A stretch of 64,000 nucleotides of DNA from Burkholderiaceae bacterium (GCA_021166835.1 JAJPEN010000063.1:1-64000), one strand, 5' to 3'; positions 44,655 to 54,142 are shown, counted from the first letter of the stretch. Notes: generated by a model from the sequence alone, not told the origin. Numbers and translations: made by a program.

Positions 44655-46007
44655 TCAGCCCGGACCGGACGCCGCAAGCACCCGCCCCATCGCGTCGAAG
44701 CCGTCGGCCAAGTCGGCAATCAGATCTTCCGGATCCTCCAGGCCGACGTGCAGCCGCACCAGCGGCCCTCCCGTCCACGGCCGCGCCGTGCGCATCCGAT
44801 CGATGCGCGCGGGCATGATCAGGCTTTCGAAGCCGCCCCACGAGTAGCCGATCGCGAAGTGCCTGCGCCGCTCGCACAATGCAGCGAGCGCGACGCGCTC
44901 CCGCTCGCTCGCGCGTCCCGGGTCGTCACCCGCGCGTCCGGGGTCGTCGCCCGCGCGCCCGGGGTCTTCGCTCGCGCGCCCGGGGTCGCCGTGCGCGTGA
45001 ACTTCGTCGCGCCCCGGTGCGAACAGAGCCCGATCCAGCTCGAACGACAGCAGCCCGCTCGCCCCCGAGAAATCGCGCCGCCACAGCGCGTGCTGCGGAT
45101 GCGAGGCCAGCGCCGGATACAGCACGCCGGCGACTTCGGCGCGCGCTTCGAGCCAGCGCGCGACCTCGAGCGCATGGGCCTCGTGGCGCCGCATCCGCAC
45201 GTCGACGCTGCGCAGGCCGCGCAGCACCAGGTACGCGTCGTCGCCGCTCGCGCATTGCCCGAGCTGGCGCACGGCGGCCCACAGCTTCGGCCACAGCGCC
45301 TCGCGCACGACGACGGCGCCCATCAGCACGTCCGAGTGCCCGCCCCAGTACTTGGTCAGCGCGAGCACCGAGGCGTCGACGCCCCAGTCGAAGGGGCGCG
45401 CGAACACCGGCGACGCCCAGGTGTTGTCGATCATCGTCACGATGCCGCGCTTGCGCGCGATCGCGCAGATCGCCGGAACGTCCTGCACCTCGAAGGTGTA
45501 GCTACCCGGGCTCTCGAGCCAGATCAGCTTCGTTTCGGGGCGCAGCAGCGCCTCGATGCCGGCGCCGATCGTCGGGTCGTAGTAGGTCGTACGCACGCCC
45601 AGGCGTGCCAGCATTCCGTCGCAGAAGACGCGCGTCGGGCCGTAGGACGAATCGGCGACCAGCAGGTGATCGCCGGGCACGAGCACCGCCAGCAGCGCGG
45701 TCGTGATCGCGGCCAGGCCCGACGGCATCAGGCTCGCGCGCACCGCGCACCCGGCGCCCTCGATCTCGCACAGCGCGTCCATCAGCGCCATCGTCGTCGG
45801 CGTGCCGACGGTTCCGTAGGTGGTCGCGCGCCGGCGGCCGACGGCGACCGCTGCGCCGGCCGCGTCGGTGGCCGCGAGCGTGTCGAACAGCACGGTCGAT
45901 GCGCGGTGCACGCCGACGTTGGGGGCGACGAACGAGGCGTCGCCTTCGCGGCCGGCCTCGGCCAGGCGCGTGGCGAGTGCTCGTGCAAACCCGGGATCTT
46001 CTGACAT
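44655..46007 (-). CDS. metC: Cystathionine beta-lyase (MetC-like PLP enzyme)
   Basis: A 450-residue Cys/Met-metabolism PLP enzyme: GTPTTMALMDALCEIEG, LMPSGLAAITTAL, DNTWASPVFARPFDWGVD and the PLP lysine in LTKYWGGHSDVLMG. It would convert cystathionine to homocysteine. Between a conserved strand (SFELD) and helix a 28-residue insert of four 7-residue DPGRASE/DPGRAGD repeats, from a 21 bp tandem repeat, interrupts the C-terminal domain. A TACAATCG box at 46035-46040 precedes it. Confidence 0.88.
   Translation of the reverse strand: MSEDPGFARALATRLAEAGREGDASFVAPNVGVHRASTVLFDTLAATDAAGAAVAVGRRRATTYGTVGTPTTMALMDALCEIEGAGCAVRASLMPSGLAAITTALLAVLVPGDHLLVADSSYGPTRVFCDGMLARLGVRTTYYDPTIGAGIEALLRPETKLIWLESPGSYTFEVQDVPAICAIARKRGIVTMIDNTWASPVFARPFDWGVDASVLALTKYWGGHSDVLMGAVVVREALWPKLWAAVRQLGQCASGDDAYLVLRGLRSVDVRMRRHEAHALEVARWLEARAEVAGVLYPALASHPQHALWRRDFSGASGLLSFELDRALFAPGRDEVHAHGDPGRASEDPGRAGDDPGRAGDDPGRASERERVALAALCERRRHFAIGYSWGGFESLIMPARIDRMRTARPWTGGPLVRLHVGLEDPEDLIADLADGFDAMGRVLAASGPG
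44904..44986. repeat. Four-unit 21 bp tandem repeat inside metC
   Basis: Four 21 bp units (core CGCGCGYCCGGGGTC) encode DPGRA plus two variable residues in the MetC C-terminal domain. Copies differ at a few positions. Confidence 0.85.
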
Positions 46008-46034
46008 GGCGACGACGGGAAACGGTGTCGCCCG

Positions 46035-46040
46035 ATTGTA
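46035..46040 (-). promoter_or_regulatory. -10 box (TACAAT) upstream of metC
   Basis: TACAAT followed by CG on the minus strand, 27 nt before the metC start and immediately after the end of the indolepyruvate oxidoreductase gene, suggesting a separate promoter for metC. Confidence 0.4.
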
Positions 46041-46048
46041 GGAGCCTG

Positions 46049-49000
46049 TCAGTGCGTTCGCTGCACGGCCACGGAAACGGGTGCCATCGGCGACGCGACG
46101 GCGGCCTCGACGGCACGACGCACGACGGGCGAGGCAGGGGCTTCGAAGCCCATTCCGCGTGCAAGCGCCCACTCTCGCCGCTTCGCTTGCGCCAGGTTGC
46201 GCATCTTCACGTGACCGTAGCCGCGAATGGCGTCGGGCGTTGCCGCGAGCGCGCAGGCGGCGACCAGCGTACCGGCTTCGAGCCGCGCGAGCAGTTGTTC
46301 GACCAGCGCTTCGTAATCGTGCGAGAGCGCGCGCTCGACGCGCCGCTCGAGCGTGTAGCCGAAGACGTCGAAGGCCGTGCCGCGCAACCCGCGCAGCGAA
46401 GCCAGCGCGCGGAAGGCCGGGAAGACCCACGAACCGAAGCGCATCTTGCGCGGCAGGCCGTCGGGGCCGCGACGCGCCAGCAGCGGCGGCGCGAGCTGCA
46501 CGCTCAGCGAGTACTCACCTTCGAACTGCTCTTCGAGCGAGCGGCGGAACGCCTCAGAGGTGTACAGGCGCGCGACCTCGTACTCGTCCTTGTAGGCGAG
46601 CAGCTTCGCATGGTTGCGCGCGACGATCTCGGTCAACTCGAGCTTCTCGCCGGGACGGCGCAACGCCCGCTCGGCCGCCTCGACGCGTTCGACGAGGCGG
46701 CGCAGGCGCGCCGCGTGACGCTCGTTCTGGTAGTCGCGCAGGCGCCCCTCGAGCCGATCCACCAGTTCGGCGAGCGACTCCTCGTCGGCCGTCTTCGGCG
46801 CCCGGCTCGACGCGAGCAACGCCTCGAGCGCGACCGGATCGTGCGCCGCCGCGCGCCCGAGCCGGAACGCCAGCCGGTTCGCCTCGATCGCCACGCCGTT
46901 CAGCTCGATCGCCCGCTCGATCGCGGCGCTCGACACCGGAACCACCCCGCACTGCCAGGCGTAGCCGAGCAGCACGATGTTCGCGCCCGTCGTGTCGCCC
47001 ATCGCGCGGCGCGAGAGCATCTGCGCATCGAAGACCGCGACGCGATCGTCGCCGGCGGCCGCGGCGAGCTTGGCGAGCAGCGCGTCCACCGGCACCTTTG
47101 CATCGGGCCGGGTCACCTGCATGGCCATCGGCAGCACGTGCCGGTTGACGACGATGCGCGTGCGGCCATGGCTCACCGACTGCAGCGCGTCGTCGCCGGC
47201 CGCGACCACCGGGTCGCAGGCGAGCACGGCGTCGGCCTGCTGCGTGTCGATGCGCACCTGGTTCAGCGCGTCGGCGTCGACCGCCAGTCGCACGTGCGAC
47301 AGCACGCTGCCGCCCTTCTGCGCGAAGCCCATGAAGTCGAGCACCGACGCGTGCCGTCCTTCGAGATGCGCCGCCATCGCGATGACCGCGCCGACGGTGA
47401 CGACGCCGGTTCCGCCCACTCCGGTGACGAGCAGGTCGCAGGGACCGTGCCAGTCGCGCCGGGCCGCGTCGGGCAGGCTCTCGACGAGCGCATCGAAGCG
47501 CGCGCGGTCGAGCGCCGACGCGCGTCGGCGCGGCTGGCCGCCCTCGACCGAGACGAAGCTCGGGCAGAAGCCGTCGGCGCAGCGATAGTCCTTGTTGCAG
47601 CTGTTCTGGTCGATTCTCCGCTTGCGTCCGTCCGGCGTGTCGACCGGAACCACCGACAGGCAGTTCGACTTCTCGTTGCAGTCGCCGCAGCCTTCGCAGA
47701 CCGCCTCGTTGATGAACAGGCGCCGCGGCGGATCGGGGTACTCGTTGCGCTTGCGACGGCGGCGCTTCTCGGCGGCGCAGGTCTGGTCGTAGACGAGCGC
47801 CGTCACGCCGGGCGTGTCGCGCAGCTCGCGCTGCACGAGATCCAGCTCGAGCCGATGATGGAAAGTGGTGCCGGCGGGAAAGGCGGCGGCGTTGCGCCGG
47901 TGCGGCTCGGGATCGTCGGAGACGAGCGCGATGCGCTCGACGCCTTCGGCGCGCACCTGGCGCGCGATCGACGCCGCGTTCACCGTGCCGTCCGGATGCT
48001 GCCCGCCGGTCATCGCGACCGCGTCGTTGTGCAGGATCTTGTAGGTGACGTTGGCGCCCGCGGCCACCGACTGCCGGATCGCCAGCGAGCCCGAATGGAA
48101 GTACGTTCCGTCGCCCAGGTTCTGGAACACGTGCGGCGTCTTCGTGAACGCACCGTGCGCAACCCAGTTGGCGCCCTCGCCGCCCATCTGCAGCAGCCCG
48201 CTCGTCGAGCGGTCCATCCACATCGCCATGCCATGGCAGCCGATGCCCGACTGCGCGCGCGACCCCTCGGGCACCCGGGTGGAGGTGTTGTGCGGGCAGC
48301 CCGAGCAGAAGAACGGAATGCGCCGGATCGCGTCGGCCGCGTTCGACGGCAGCGGCGGACGCACGAACGCCTCGATGCGATCGCGCCGGTCGAGCGACGG
48401 GAAGTGCCGGGCGAGCCAGCCCGCGAGCACCGGCAGCACGCGCGACGGACGCAGCTCTCCGACCTCGGAGAGCAGCGGCGCGCCGAAGGTGTCGCGCTTG
48501 CCGAGGATCGCCGGCCGCGCATCGGCGGGCGCGTTGTACAGCAGCGCCTGCAGCTGCTGCTCGACGACCGCGCCCTTCTCCTCGACGACGAGCACCTCTT
48601 CGAGTCCTCGCGCGAAGGCGAGCGCACGGGTGGGCTCGATCGGATAGGCGAGGCCGATCTTGTAGACGCGCACGCCGGCGCGCGCCAGATCGTCGAGCGT
48701 CAACTCGATGCGCCGCAGTGCCTCGAGCAGGTCGCGATGTGCCTTGCCGCAGGTGACGATGCCCACCCGCGCCTGCGGCGCGTCGGCGACGACGCGGTCG
48801 ATCGGGCGCAGGCGCGCGAACGCGCGCACCGCGTCGAGCCGCATCGCCATGCGCGCCTCGATCGACGGGCTGGGGATCTCGTCGGGACGCAGGTGCAGCC
48901 CGCCGAGCGCCCGGTCGACGGCGAAGAAATCGTCGGGCACGGGCTCGGGAACGCCGGTGACGATCGGGTCGAGATCGACGCTGGCGGCGCTCTCGACCAC

Positions 49001-49687
49001 CTCGGAGATCGCCTTCATGCCGACCCACGCGCCCGAGGCGCGCGACAGCGCCCAACCGTACAACCCGAACTCGATCAGCTCGGCGACGCTCGCCGGACTG
49101 AGCACCGGCATGCGCCACGACATCATCGCGAAGTCGCTCTGGTGCGAGAAGGCCGACGACACGCAGCCGTGGTCGGCGCCGGCGACGACCAGCACGCCGC
49201 CGTGCGGCGAGGCGCCGCGCGCGTTGCCGTGCTTGAGCGCGTCGCCGGCGCGATCGACGCCGGGGCCCTTGCCGTACCACAGCCCGAACACGCCTTGCAC
49301 CTTGCGATCAGGGTCGCTCTCGACCTCCTGCGAGCCGAGCACCGCGGTGGCGGCCAGCTCCTCGTTCACGGCAGGCAGGAAGCGGATGCGCGCGGCATCC
49401 AGCTGCTCGCGGTACTTCCACAGCTGCTGGTCGTAGGCGCCCAGCGGCGAGCCGCGGTAGCCGCTGACGAAGCCGGCGGTGTCGAGGCCGCGCTCGGCGT
49501 CGAGCGCGCGCCGCATCAGCGGCAGTCGCACGAGCGCCTGCGTGCCGGTGACGAAGACGCGCCCCGCGCTCGCGCAGACCGCGTCGGACAGTCGATAACC
49601 GGTGAGCGCGGAGCGCACCGCGACGGGAAGATCGGGCGCGTTCATGAGCGAACAGGGCCGGGTGGCCGCACGAGAGCGTCGATCCAT
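46049..49687 (-). CDS. Indolepyruvate ferredoxin oxidoreductase (fused alpha/gamma type)
   Basis: A 1212-residue TPP-dependent 2-oxoacid:ferredoxin oxidoreductase. The N-terminal two-thirds holds pyrimidine-binding and TPP domains (GTQALVRLPLMRR, VSGYRGSPLGAYD, CSGCPHNTSTRVPEG, GIGCHGMAMWMDR), then a cysteine cluster region (CEGCGDCNEKSNC, CNKDYRCADGFC), and the gamma domain (TGVGGTGVVTVGAV). It oxidises aryl-pyruvates from aromatic amino acids. AGGA precedes ATG 49687; ATG 49645 is the alternative start. An Lrp gene is divergent. Confidence 0.92.
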   Translation of the reverse strand: MDRRSRAATRPCSLMNAPDLPVAVRSALTGYRLSDAVCASAGRVFVTGTQALVRLPLMRRALDAERGLDTAGFVSGYRGSPLGAYDQQLWKYREQLDAARIRFLPAVNEELAATAVLGSQEVESDPDRKVQGVFGLWYGKGPGVDRAGDALKHGNARGASPHGGVLVVAGADHGCVSSAFSHQSDFAMMSWRMPVLSPASVAELIEFGLYGWALSRASGAWVGMKAISEVVESAASVDLDPIVTGVPEPVPDDFFAVDRALGGLHLRPDEIPSPSIEARMAMRLDAVRAFARLRPIDRVVADAPQARVGIVTCGKAHRDLLEALRRIELTLDDLARAGVRVYKIGLAYPIEPTRALAFARGLEEVLVVEEKGAVVEQQLQALLYNAPADARPAILGKRDTFGAPLLSEVGELRPSRVLPVLAGWLARHFPSLDRRDRIEAFVRPPLPSNAADAIRRIPFFCSGCPHNTSTRVPEGSRAQSGIGCHGMAMWMDRSTSGLLQMGGEGANWVAHGAFTKTPHVFQNLGDGTYFHSGSLAIRQSVAAGANVTYKILHNDAVAMTGGQHPDGTVNAASIARQVRAEGVERIALVSDDPEPHRRNAAAFPAGTTFHHRLELDLVQRELRDTPGVTALVYDQTCAAEKRRRRKRNEYPDPPRRLFINEAVCEGCGDCNEKSNCLSVVPVDTPDGRKRRIDQNSCNKDYRCADGFCPSFVSVEGGQPRRRASALDRARFDALVESLPDAARRDWHGPCDLLVTGVGGTGVVTVGAVIAMAAHLEGRHASVLDFMGFAQKGGSVLSHVRLAVDADALNQVRIDTQQADAVLACDPVVAAGDDALQSVSHGRTRIVVNRHVLPMAMQVTRPDAKVPVDALLAKLAAAAGDDRVAVFDAQMLSRRAMGDTTGANIVLLGYAWQCGVVPVSSAAIERAIELNGVAIEANRLAFRLGRAAAHDPVALEALLASSRAPKTADEESLAELVDRLEGRLRDYQNERHAARLRRLVERVEAAERALRRPGEKLELTEIVARNHAKLLAYKDEYEVARLYTSEAFRRSLEEQFEGEYSLSVQLAPPLLARRGPDGLPRKMRFGSWVFPAFRALASLRGLRGTAFDVFGYTLERRVERALSHDYEALVEQLLARLEAGTLVAACALAATPDAIRGYGHVKMRNLAQAKRREWALARGMGFEAPASPVVRRAVEAAVASPMAPVSVAVQRTH

Positions 49688-49746
49688 GCAATCCTATGCG
49701 CAAAACGACGCACGTTTCACGCGTATGGACAGGTCGAAAACCCGGG

Positions 49747-49769
49747 TCGATGCACGGATCGTGCATCGA
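49747..49769. promoter_or_regulatory. 23 bp inverted repeat in the Lrp/oxidoreductase divergent promoter
   Basis: TCGATGCAC, five bases, then GTGCATCGA: perfect 9 bp arms. It lies 24 bp before the Lrp ATG and 60 bp before the oxidoreductase ATG. Size and position fit an operator for the Lrp protein (dimer binding and autoregulation). Confidence 0.7.
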
Positions 49770-49792
49770 TCCCGTTCCGGAGCCCGAAAACG

Positions 49793-50314
49793 ATGATTCC
49801 GCTCGATCGCGCCGACATTCAGCTGCTCGACGCCCTGCAACGCGACGGCCGCGCAACGAACCCGGTGCTCGGCGAGCGCGTGCATCTTTCCGCCTCGCAG
49901 GTGAGCCGCCGCATCCAGCGCCTCGAGGAAGCGGGCCTGATCGATCGCTGCGTGATGCTGCTGCGTCCCGCGCGCCTGGGGCTCACCGTGATCGCCTATA
50001 CGCGCGTCTCGCTGGAGCGGCACGGCGAAGCGCAGAACGAGGATTTCAACCGGGCGGTGCAACTGCTGCCCGAGGTGCTCGAGTGCTACTCGGTGACCGG
50101 CCCCTACGACTATCTGCTGCGCGTCGTCGCGGCGGACCTCGCCGCCTTCGCGCAGTTCATGCTGCACAAGCTGATGCGCGTGCCGGGCGTGCGCGGCGTG
50201 GAGTCGAGCGTCGTGCTGCAGGAGATCAAGCGGACCACCGAGCTGCCGCTCGAGCAGGCGCGGCAGCCGTCGCCAGCAGTTCCCGCAGCCGCTCGGCATT
50301 CACCGGCTTCGTGA
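49793..50314 (+). CDS. Lrp/AsnC-family transcriptional regulator
   Basis: A 173-residue Lrp-type regulator: HTH in LDALQRDGRATNPVLGERVHLSASQVSRRI (about 10-40) and RAM ligand domain (VLECYSVTGPYDYLLRV). Divergent from indolepyruvate ferredoxin oxidoreductase, so an aromatic-amino-acid- or oxoacid-sensing regulator is likely. Its last 89 bases overlap the 3' end of the convergent histidine kinase gene. Confidence 0.92.
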   Translation: MIPLDRADIQLLDALQRDGRATNPVLGERVHLSASQVSRRIQRLEEAGLIDRCVMLLRPARLGLTVIAYTRVSLERHGEAQNEDFNRAVQLLPEVLECYSVTGPYDYLLRVVAADLAAFAQFMLHKLMRVPGVRGVESSVVLQEIKRTTELPLEQARQPSPAVPAAARHSPAS

Positions 50315-52184
50315 GGTGCGCCTGGAAGCCGGCGTCGAGCGTTCGCCGGCGATCGCTGGCCTGGCCGTAGCCGGTCATCGCAGCGACGTAGAGGGACTCG
50401 CCCGACTGCTCGCGCAGGCGGCGCATCACCGAAAAGCCGTCGCCGTCGGGCATGTTCAGGTCCAGCAGCACGATGCGCGGTCGAAACGACTGCGCCACCC
50501 GCAGGCCGTCCTCGGCGCCGTAGGCGCCGCGCGCCTCCTGGCCGAGCAGCTGCAGCACCTGCACCATCGTATCGGCCGAATCGCGGTTGTCGTCGATGAC
50601 GAGCACGCGGTTCGCGGCGGGCGCCGGCGACGCCGGCTCGCAGGACCCATCCGCCGCCGACAAGGCCGCTTCGTGTACCGGCAGCTTCATCGTGAATACG
50701 CTGCCCAGGCCCCTGCCCGGACTGTCGGCGCCCAGCGTGCCGCCGTGCTGCTCGACCAGCGTGCGCGCGAGGTTCAGCCCGATGCCCAGCCCCTGCAGCG
50801 CGGGCGCCTCTCCGGCATCCACCTGCGAGAACAGCTCGAAGATGCGCTCCAGCTCGTGCCGCGGAATGCCGCGTCCGTTGTCGGAAACGCGGGTGAGGCT
50901 GTCGCGGCCTTCCTGATGCACCTCGACACGGATTTCGCCGCCCTCGGGCGTGTAGCGCACTGCGTTGTTCAGCAGGTTCTGCAGCGACTGCGCCAGACGG
51001 GTCGCGTCGCCGACCATCGGGATCGGCGCCTCGGGCAGCGACAGCGAGAGCCGATGACCGTGCGCCTGCGCGAGCGGAACGATCGCGTCCACGCTCGACT
51101 GCACGACTTCGCGGTAGTCGAGCCGGCGGCGATCGAGCCGGATCTTGCCGGTGGCGATGCGGCCGATGTCGAGCAGGTCGTCGACCAGGCGCGTGAGCTG
51201 GCCGAGCTGCCGATCGAGCACGTCGCGCACGGCGCCGAGCTGCTGCGGAAAGGCCGTGTGCACGCCGAGCACGCTGACGGCGTTGCGGATCGGCGCGAGC
51301 GGATTGCGCAGCTCGTGGGCGAGCGTCGCCAGGAACTGGCTCATGCGCCGGTTCGAGTGTTCCAGCTCGAGCAGGCGCTTCGGGTCGGTGAGGTCGCGCA
51401 CCACCAGCGCGTAGCCGCGCAGCCCGCCGGCCTCGTCGAACACCGGCGTGAGCACCGTGCCCGACCAGAACATGGTGCGGTCCTTGCGCAGATGCCAGCG
51501 CTCGCGCTCGCTGCGCCCCTCGTCGAGCGCGCGCGCCAGGTCGCGCGCCGGCTCGCCGGCCGCGACATCGGGCGGCGTGTAGAACATGCCGAAGTGGCGA
51601 TCGAGCACGTCGCCGATTTCGTAACCGGTGAGCGCCGAGGCGCCGGCGTTCCAGGTCTGCACGCGGCCTTCGGCGTCGACGAGGAAGATCGCGTAATCCT
51701 TGACCGCATCGACCAGCAGTCGCACCTGCTCCTCGCGTCTGCGCAGATCCTCCTCGTGGCGGCGACGCTCGGTGAGGTCGCGCGTCACCTTCGCGAAGCC
51801 GACCAGCCGACCGTTGCGGTCGTGCAGCGCGGTGATGATCACGCTCGCCCAGAAGCGGCTGCCGTCCTTGCGCAGCCGCCATCCCTCGTCCTCGAAGCGC
51901 CCGTGCCGGCTGGCGGCGCGCAACTCCTGCTGCGGCCAGGCGGCGGCGATCGCTTCGGCCGGGTAGAAGGTCTCGAAGGAGCGACCGATGATCTCGTGCG
52001 CTTCGTAGCCCTTGATGCGCTTCGCACCCGCGTTCCAGGTGACGACGCGCCCCTGCGTGTCGAGCAGGAAGATCGCGTAGTCCTGAACGGACTCGACGAG
52101 CAGGCGAAAGGGGTCCTCGCCGAGCGAGGCGATGTCGGCGCGAGCGGGTTGCGCGCCGGGGTGTGCGGCAGGGCGATCGGTCAT
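50226..52184 (-). CDS. PAS hybrid histidine kinase with C-terminal receiver
   Basis: A 652-residue soluble kinase with no transmembrane segment: PAS/PAC (about 25-150, VESVQDYAIFLLDTQGRV), second PAS/PAC (about 155-285, VDAVKDYAIFLVDAEGRV), HisKA (ATLAHELRNPLAPIRNAV with phospho-His), HATPase (NLLNNAVRYT, DNGRGI, GLGIGLNLARTLVEQHGG) and a receiver (VIDDNRDSAD, phospho-Asp in LLDLNMPDGDGF, TKPVN). The two PAS domains are near duplicates. No HPt or response regulator gene is adjacent. 3' overlap of 89 bp with the Lrp gene. Confidence 0.93.
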   Translation of the reverse strand: MTDRPAAHPGAQPARADIASLGEDPFRLLVESVQDYAIFLLDTQGRVVTWNAGAKRIKGYEAHEIIGRSFETFYPAEAIAAAWPQQELRAASRHGRFEDEGWRLRKDGSRFWASVIITALHDRNGRLVGFAKVTRDLTERRRHEEDLRRREEQVRLLVDAVKDYAIFLVDAEGRVQTWNAGASALTGYEIGDVLDRHFGMFYTPPDVAAGEPARDLARALDEGRSERERWHLRKDRTMFWSGTVLTPVFDEAGGLRGYALVVRDLTDPKRLLELEHSNRRMSQFLATLAHELRNPLAPIRNAVSVLGVHTAFPQQLGAVRDVLDRQLGQLTRLVDDLLDIGRIATGKIRLDRRRLDYREVVQSSVDAIVPLAQAHGHRLSLSLPEAPIPMVGDATRLAQSLQNLLNNAVRYTPEGGEIRVEVHQEGRDSLTRVSDNGRGIPRHELERIFELFSQVDAGEAPALQGLGIGLNLARTLVEQHGGTLGADSPGRGLGSVFTMKLPVHEAALSAADGSCEPASPAPAANRVLVIDDNRDSADTMVQVLQLLGQEARGAYGAEDGLRVAQSFRPRIVLLDLNMPDGDGFSVMRRLREQSGESLYVAAMTGYGQASDRRRTLDAGFQAHLTKPVNAERLRELLATAAAPARAAARWSA

Positions 52185-52261
52185 GAGGGGGCCGCGCGAG
52201 CGCAGCAAGGGGCGTGCCCGGGCGTGAGGAGTTGCGGCTCGACAGCGAGCGCTGATCCGCG

Positions 52262-53401
52262 CTACGGGTACACGTGACCGTCGAAGAGCCGCCGCGCCGT
52301 CCGAAAGAACGACCCGCGGATCGCCACCGGAGCGCCCGTCCGATCACGGCCCGCTTCCGCGTCCACGGTCAATACGCCGGAAGGCATCCCGATGCGAAGC
52401 GCTCCTTGCCCCGGTACTGGCCGCGTCAAGCGATTCACCAGGGTTCCCGGTATGCGTGCCGCCACGGCAGTGCAAAGCGAAGCCGTGAGCGGCAACGCAA
52501 GATGCGGCTGGCCGTTCGAAATCATGCGCACGGTCAGGTCGACGTCGTCCGGCCCGATCTGCTCTCCGGACAGCGTGGCGGACGACATCGGGCCTGCGAC
52601 GAAGCCCACGAACGGAACCAGGCGACGCGCATGTGCGGCCTCGCGGTTCGGCGTGATCCCCATCGCCACCGATGCGCTGGCGCGAATCTCCTCGAGCAGC
52701 TGGCACAGCTGCCGCTGCTCCGCAATCCGCGACGGCATCTCGATACCGGACAGACCCAGGGATGCCGCTTCGACGAAGACGCAGGCGTTGGCCGCGTCGA
52801 CCATCGATGCCTGAATGCTCCCGAAGCCCGGTACGTCGAGGACATCCACTGCGTTGCCCGTCGGAAGCAGGCGACCGGTCGTCGCTCCCCCGGGTTCGAG
52901 GAAATCGAGTCGCACGGGTGCGCCGGTGCCCGATACGCCGGGGATGCGCAACGTTCCGTTGCGCACCGGCTGCCCGTCGCGCACCTCGAACGTCGCATGA
53001 ATCAGCTTGCGGGTGTTCGTGTTGAAGATCCGCACGACCGCCTCGCCGTCGGCGGCCTCGACGATCTTCTCCGCTACCGCATAGGGTCCGATCGCGGACG
53101 ACATGTTTCCGCAATTGCCGCTGTAGTCCACTCGCGCTTCACCGACCATCACCTGCGCGAACGTGTAGTCGACGTCCGCATCGGGATGCGACGGCGGGGC
53201 GACGACGCACACCTTGGAGAGCGACGAGACGCCTCCTCCCATGCCGTCGAGTTGCCGGCCGTACGGATCCGGGCTGCCCATCAGGGAAAGGAACAGCGGA
53301 TCCCAGCTCGATCGATCGGCCGGGAGATCCGACCGGCGAAAGATCACGCCCTTGCTCGTCCCTCCGCGCATGAAGACGGCGGGGATGCGATCGAACTTCA
53401 C
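52262..53401 (-). CDS. prpF: PrpF-family isomerase
   Basis: A 379-residue PrpF-superfamily protein (diaminopimelate-epimerase-like fold): FMRGGTSKGVIFRRSDLP at the N-terminus, YSGNCGNMSSAIGPYAV with active-site Cys, and FNTNTRKLI. Members isomerise 2-methyl-cis-aconitate, methylitaconate or oxalomesaconate. GTG start 53401 has AAGG seven bases upstream. It is the last gene of the ABC importer operon, 24 bp after LivF. No prpB/prpC genes are near, so a methylcitrate role is unlikely. Confidence 0.85.
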   Translation of the reverse strand: MKFDRIPAVFMRGGTSKGVIFRRSDLPADRSSWDPLFLSLMGSPDPYGRQLDGMGGGVSSLSKVCVVAPPSHPDADVDYTFAQVMVGEARVDYSGNCGNMSSAIGPYAVAEKIVEAADGEAVVRIFNTNTRKLIHATFEVRDGQPVRNGTLRIPGVSGTGAPVRLDFLEPGGATTGRLLPTGNAVDVLDVPGFGSIQASMVDAANACVFVEAASLGLSGIEMPSRIAEQRQLCQLLEEIRASASVAMGITPNREAAHARRLVPFVGFVAGPMSSATLSGEQIGPDDVDLTVRMISNGQPHLALPLTASLCTAVAARIPGTLVNRLTRPVPGQGALRIGMPSGVLTVDAEAGRDRTGAPVAIRGSFFRTARRLFDGHVYP

Positions 53402-53425
53402 GTGTGCGCCTTGCGCGAATCGCGC

Positions 53426-54142
53426 CTAGAGATAGAACTTTCGAGCGAGCTCGCCGTGATCGCCTTCGAGGTCGGACGACGTGCCTTGCGCGACGGCTTC
53501 GCCCGCGCGCAATACCTGGAAGCGGTCGACGACCCGGGCTGCCAGCCGGATGTTCTGTTCGACGAGGATGAGGGAGATTTCGCCTTCGCGTTGCAGCGCG
53601 CGCATCATCTCTCCGATTTCGTCGACGAAGAGCGGCGAGAGGCCGGCCGACGGCTCGTCGAGGAGCAGCACGCGGGGCTCGGCCATCAGCGCCCGCCCGA
53701 TGGCGAGCATCTGCTGCTCTCCGCCCGACATCGTCGCCGCCTTCTGGTCGATCCGCTCGCGCAGTCGCGGAAAATAGCCGAAGACACGCTCCATGTTGCG
53801 CGCCGCATTCTGCGGAGCGCGCGCGAGCGAACCCAGCTGCAGGTTGTCCAGGACGGTCAGGTCGCCGAAAAGGTCGCGCTCCTGCGATACCTGCAGCAAT
53901 CCGCGGCGCACGACGACATGCGGGGAGGCGCCGGCGATCGATCGACCGAGGAACTCGATTCGTCCGGCACTGGGCTTCAGAAAGCCGGAGAGCGTGTTCA
54001 GCAGTGTCGTCTTGCCCGCCCCGTTGGCGCCGAGCAGACCCACCGCCTCGCCGGCGCCCAGGTCGAGATCGATCCCGGTGAGCGCGGGCAGGCGCCCGTA
54101 GCGCACCCCGAGATCTTCGACTCTCAGAACCGGATCAGCCAT
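53426..54142 (-). CDS. Branched-chain-type ABC transporter ATPase (LivF-like)
   Basis: A 238-residue ABC ATPase with Walker A GANGAGKTT, signature MSGGEQQMLAIGRAL, Walker B RVLLLDEPSAGL and switch VEQN. LivF-like proteins form the shorter ATPase of HAAT-family importers. It overlaps LivG by eight bases. Confidence 0.95.
   Translation of the reverse strand: MADPVLRVEDLGVRYGRLPALTGIDLDLGAGEAVGLLGANGAGKTTLLNTLSGFLKPSAGRIEFLGRSIAGASPHVVVRRGLLQVSQERDLFGDLTVLDNLQLGSLARAPQNAARNMERVFGYFPRLRERIDQKAATMSGGEQQMLAIGRALMAEPRVLLLDEPSAGLSPLFVDEIGEMMRALQREGEISLILVEQNIRLAARVVDRFQVLRAGEAVAQGTSSDLEGDHGELARKFYL

Noticed and set aside
45899..50314. A 1471-codon open frame on the plus strand opposite metC and the indolepyruvate oxidoreductase.
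   Set aside because: Only its last 173 codons (Lrp) have family motifs; the rest is Arg/Ala-rich antisense of well-conserved genes, a known effect of high GC content.
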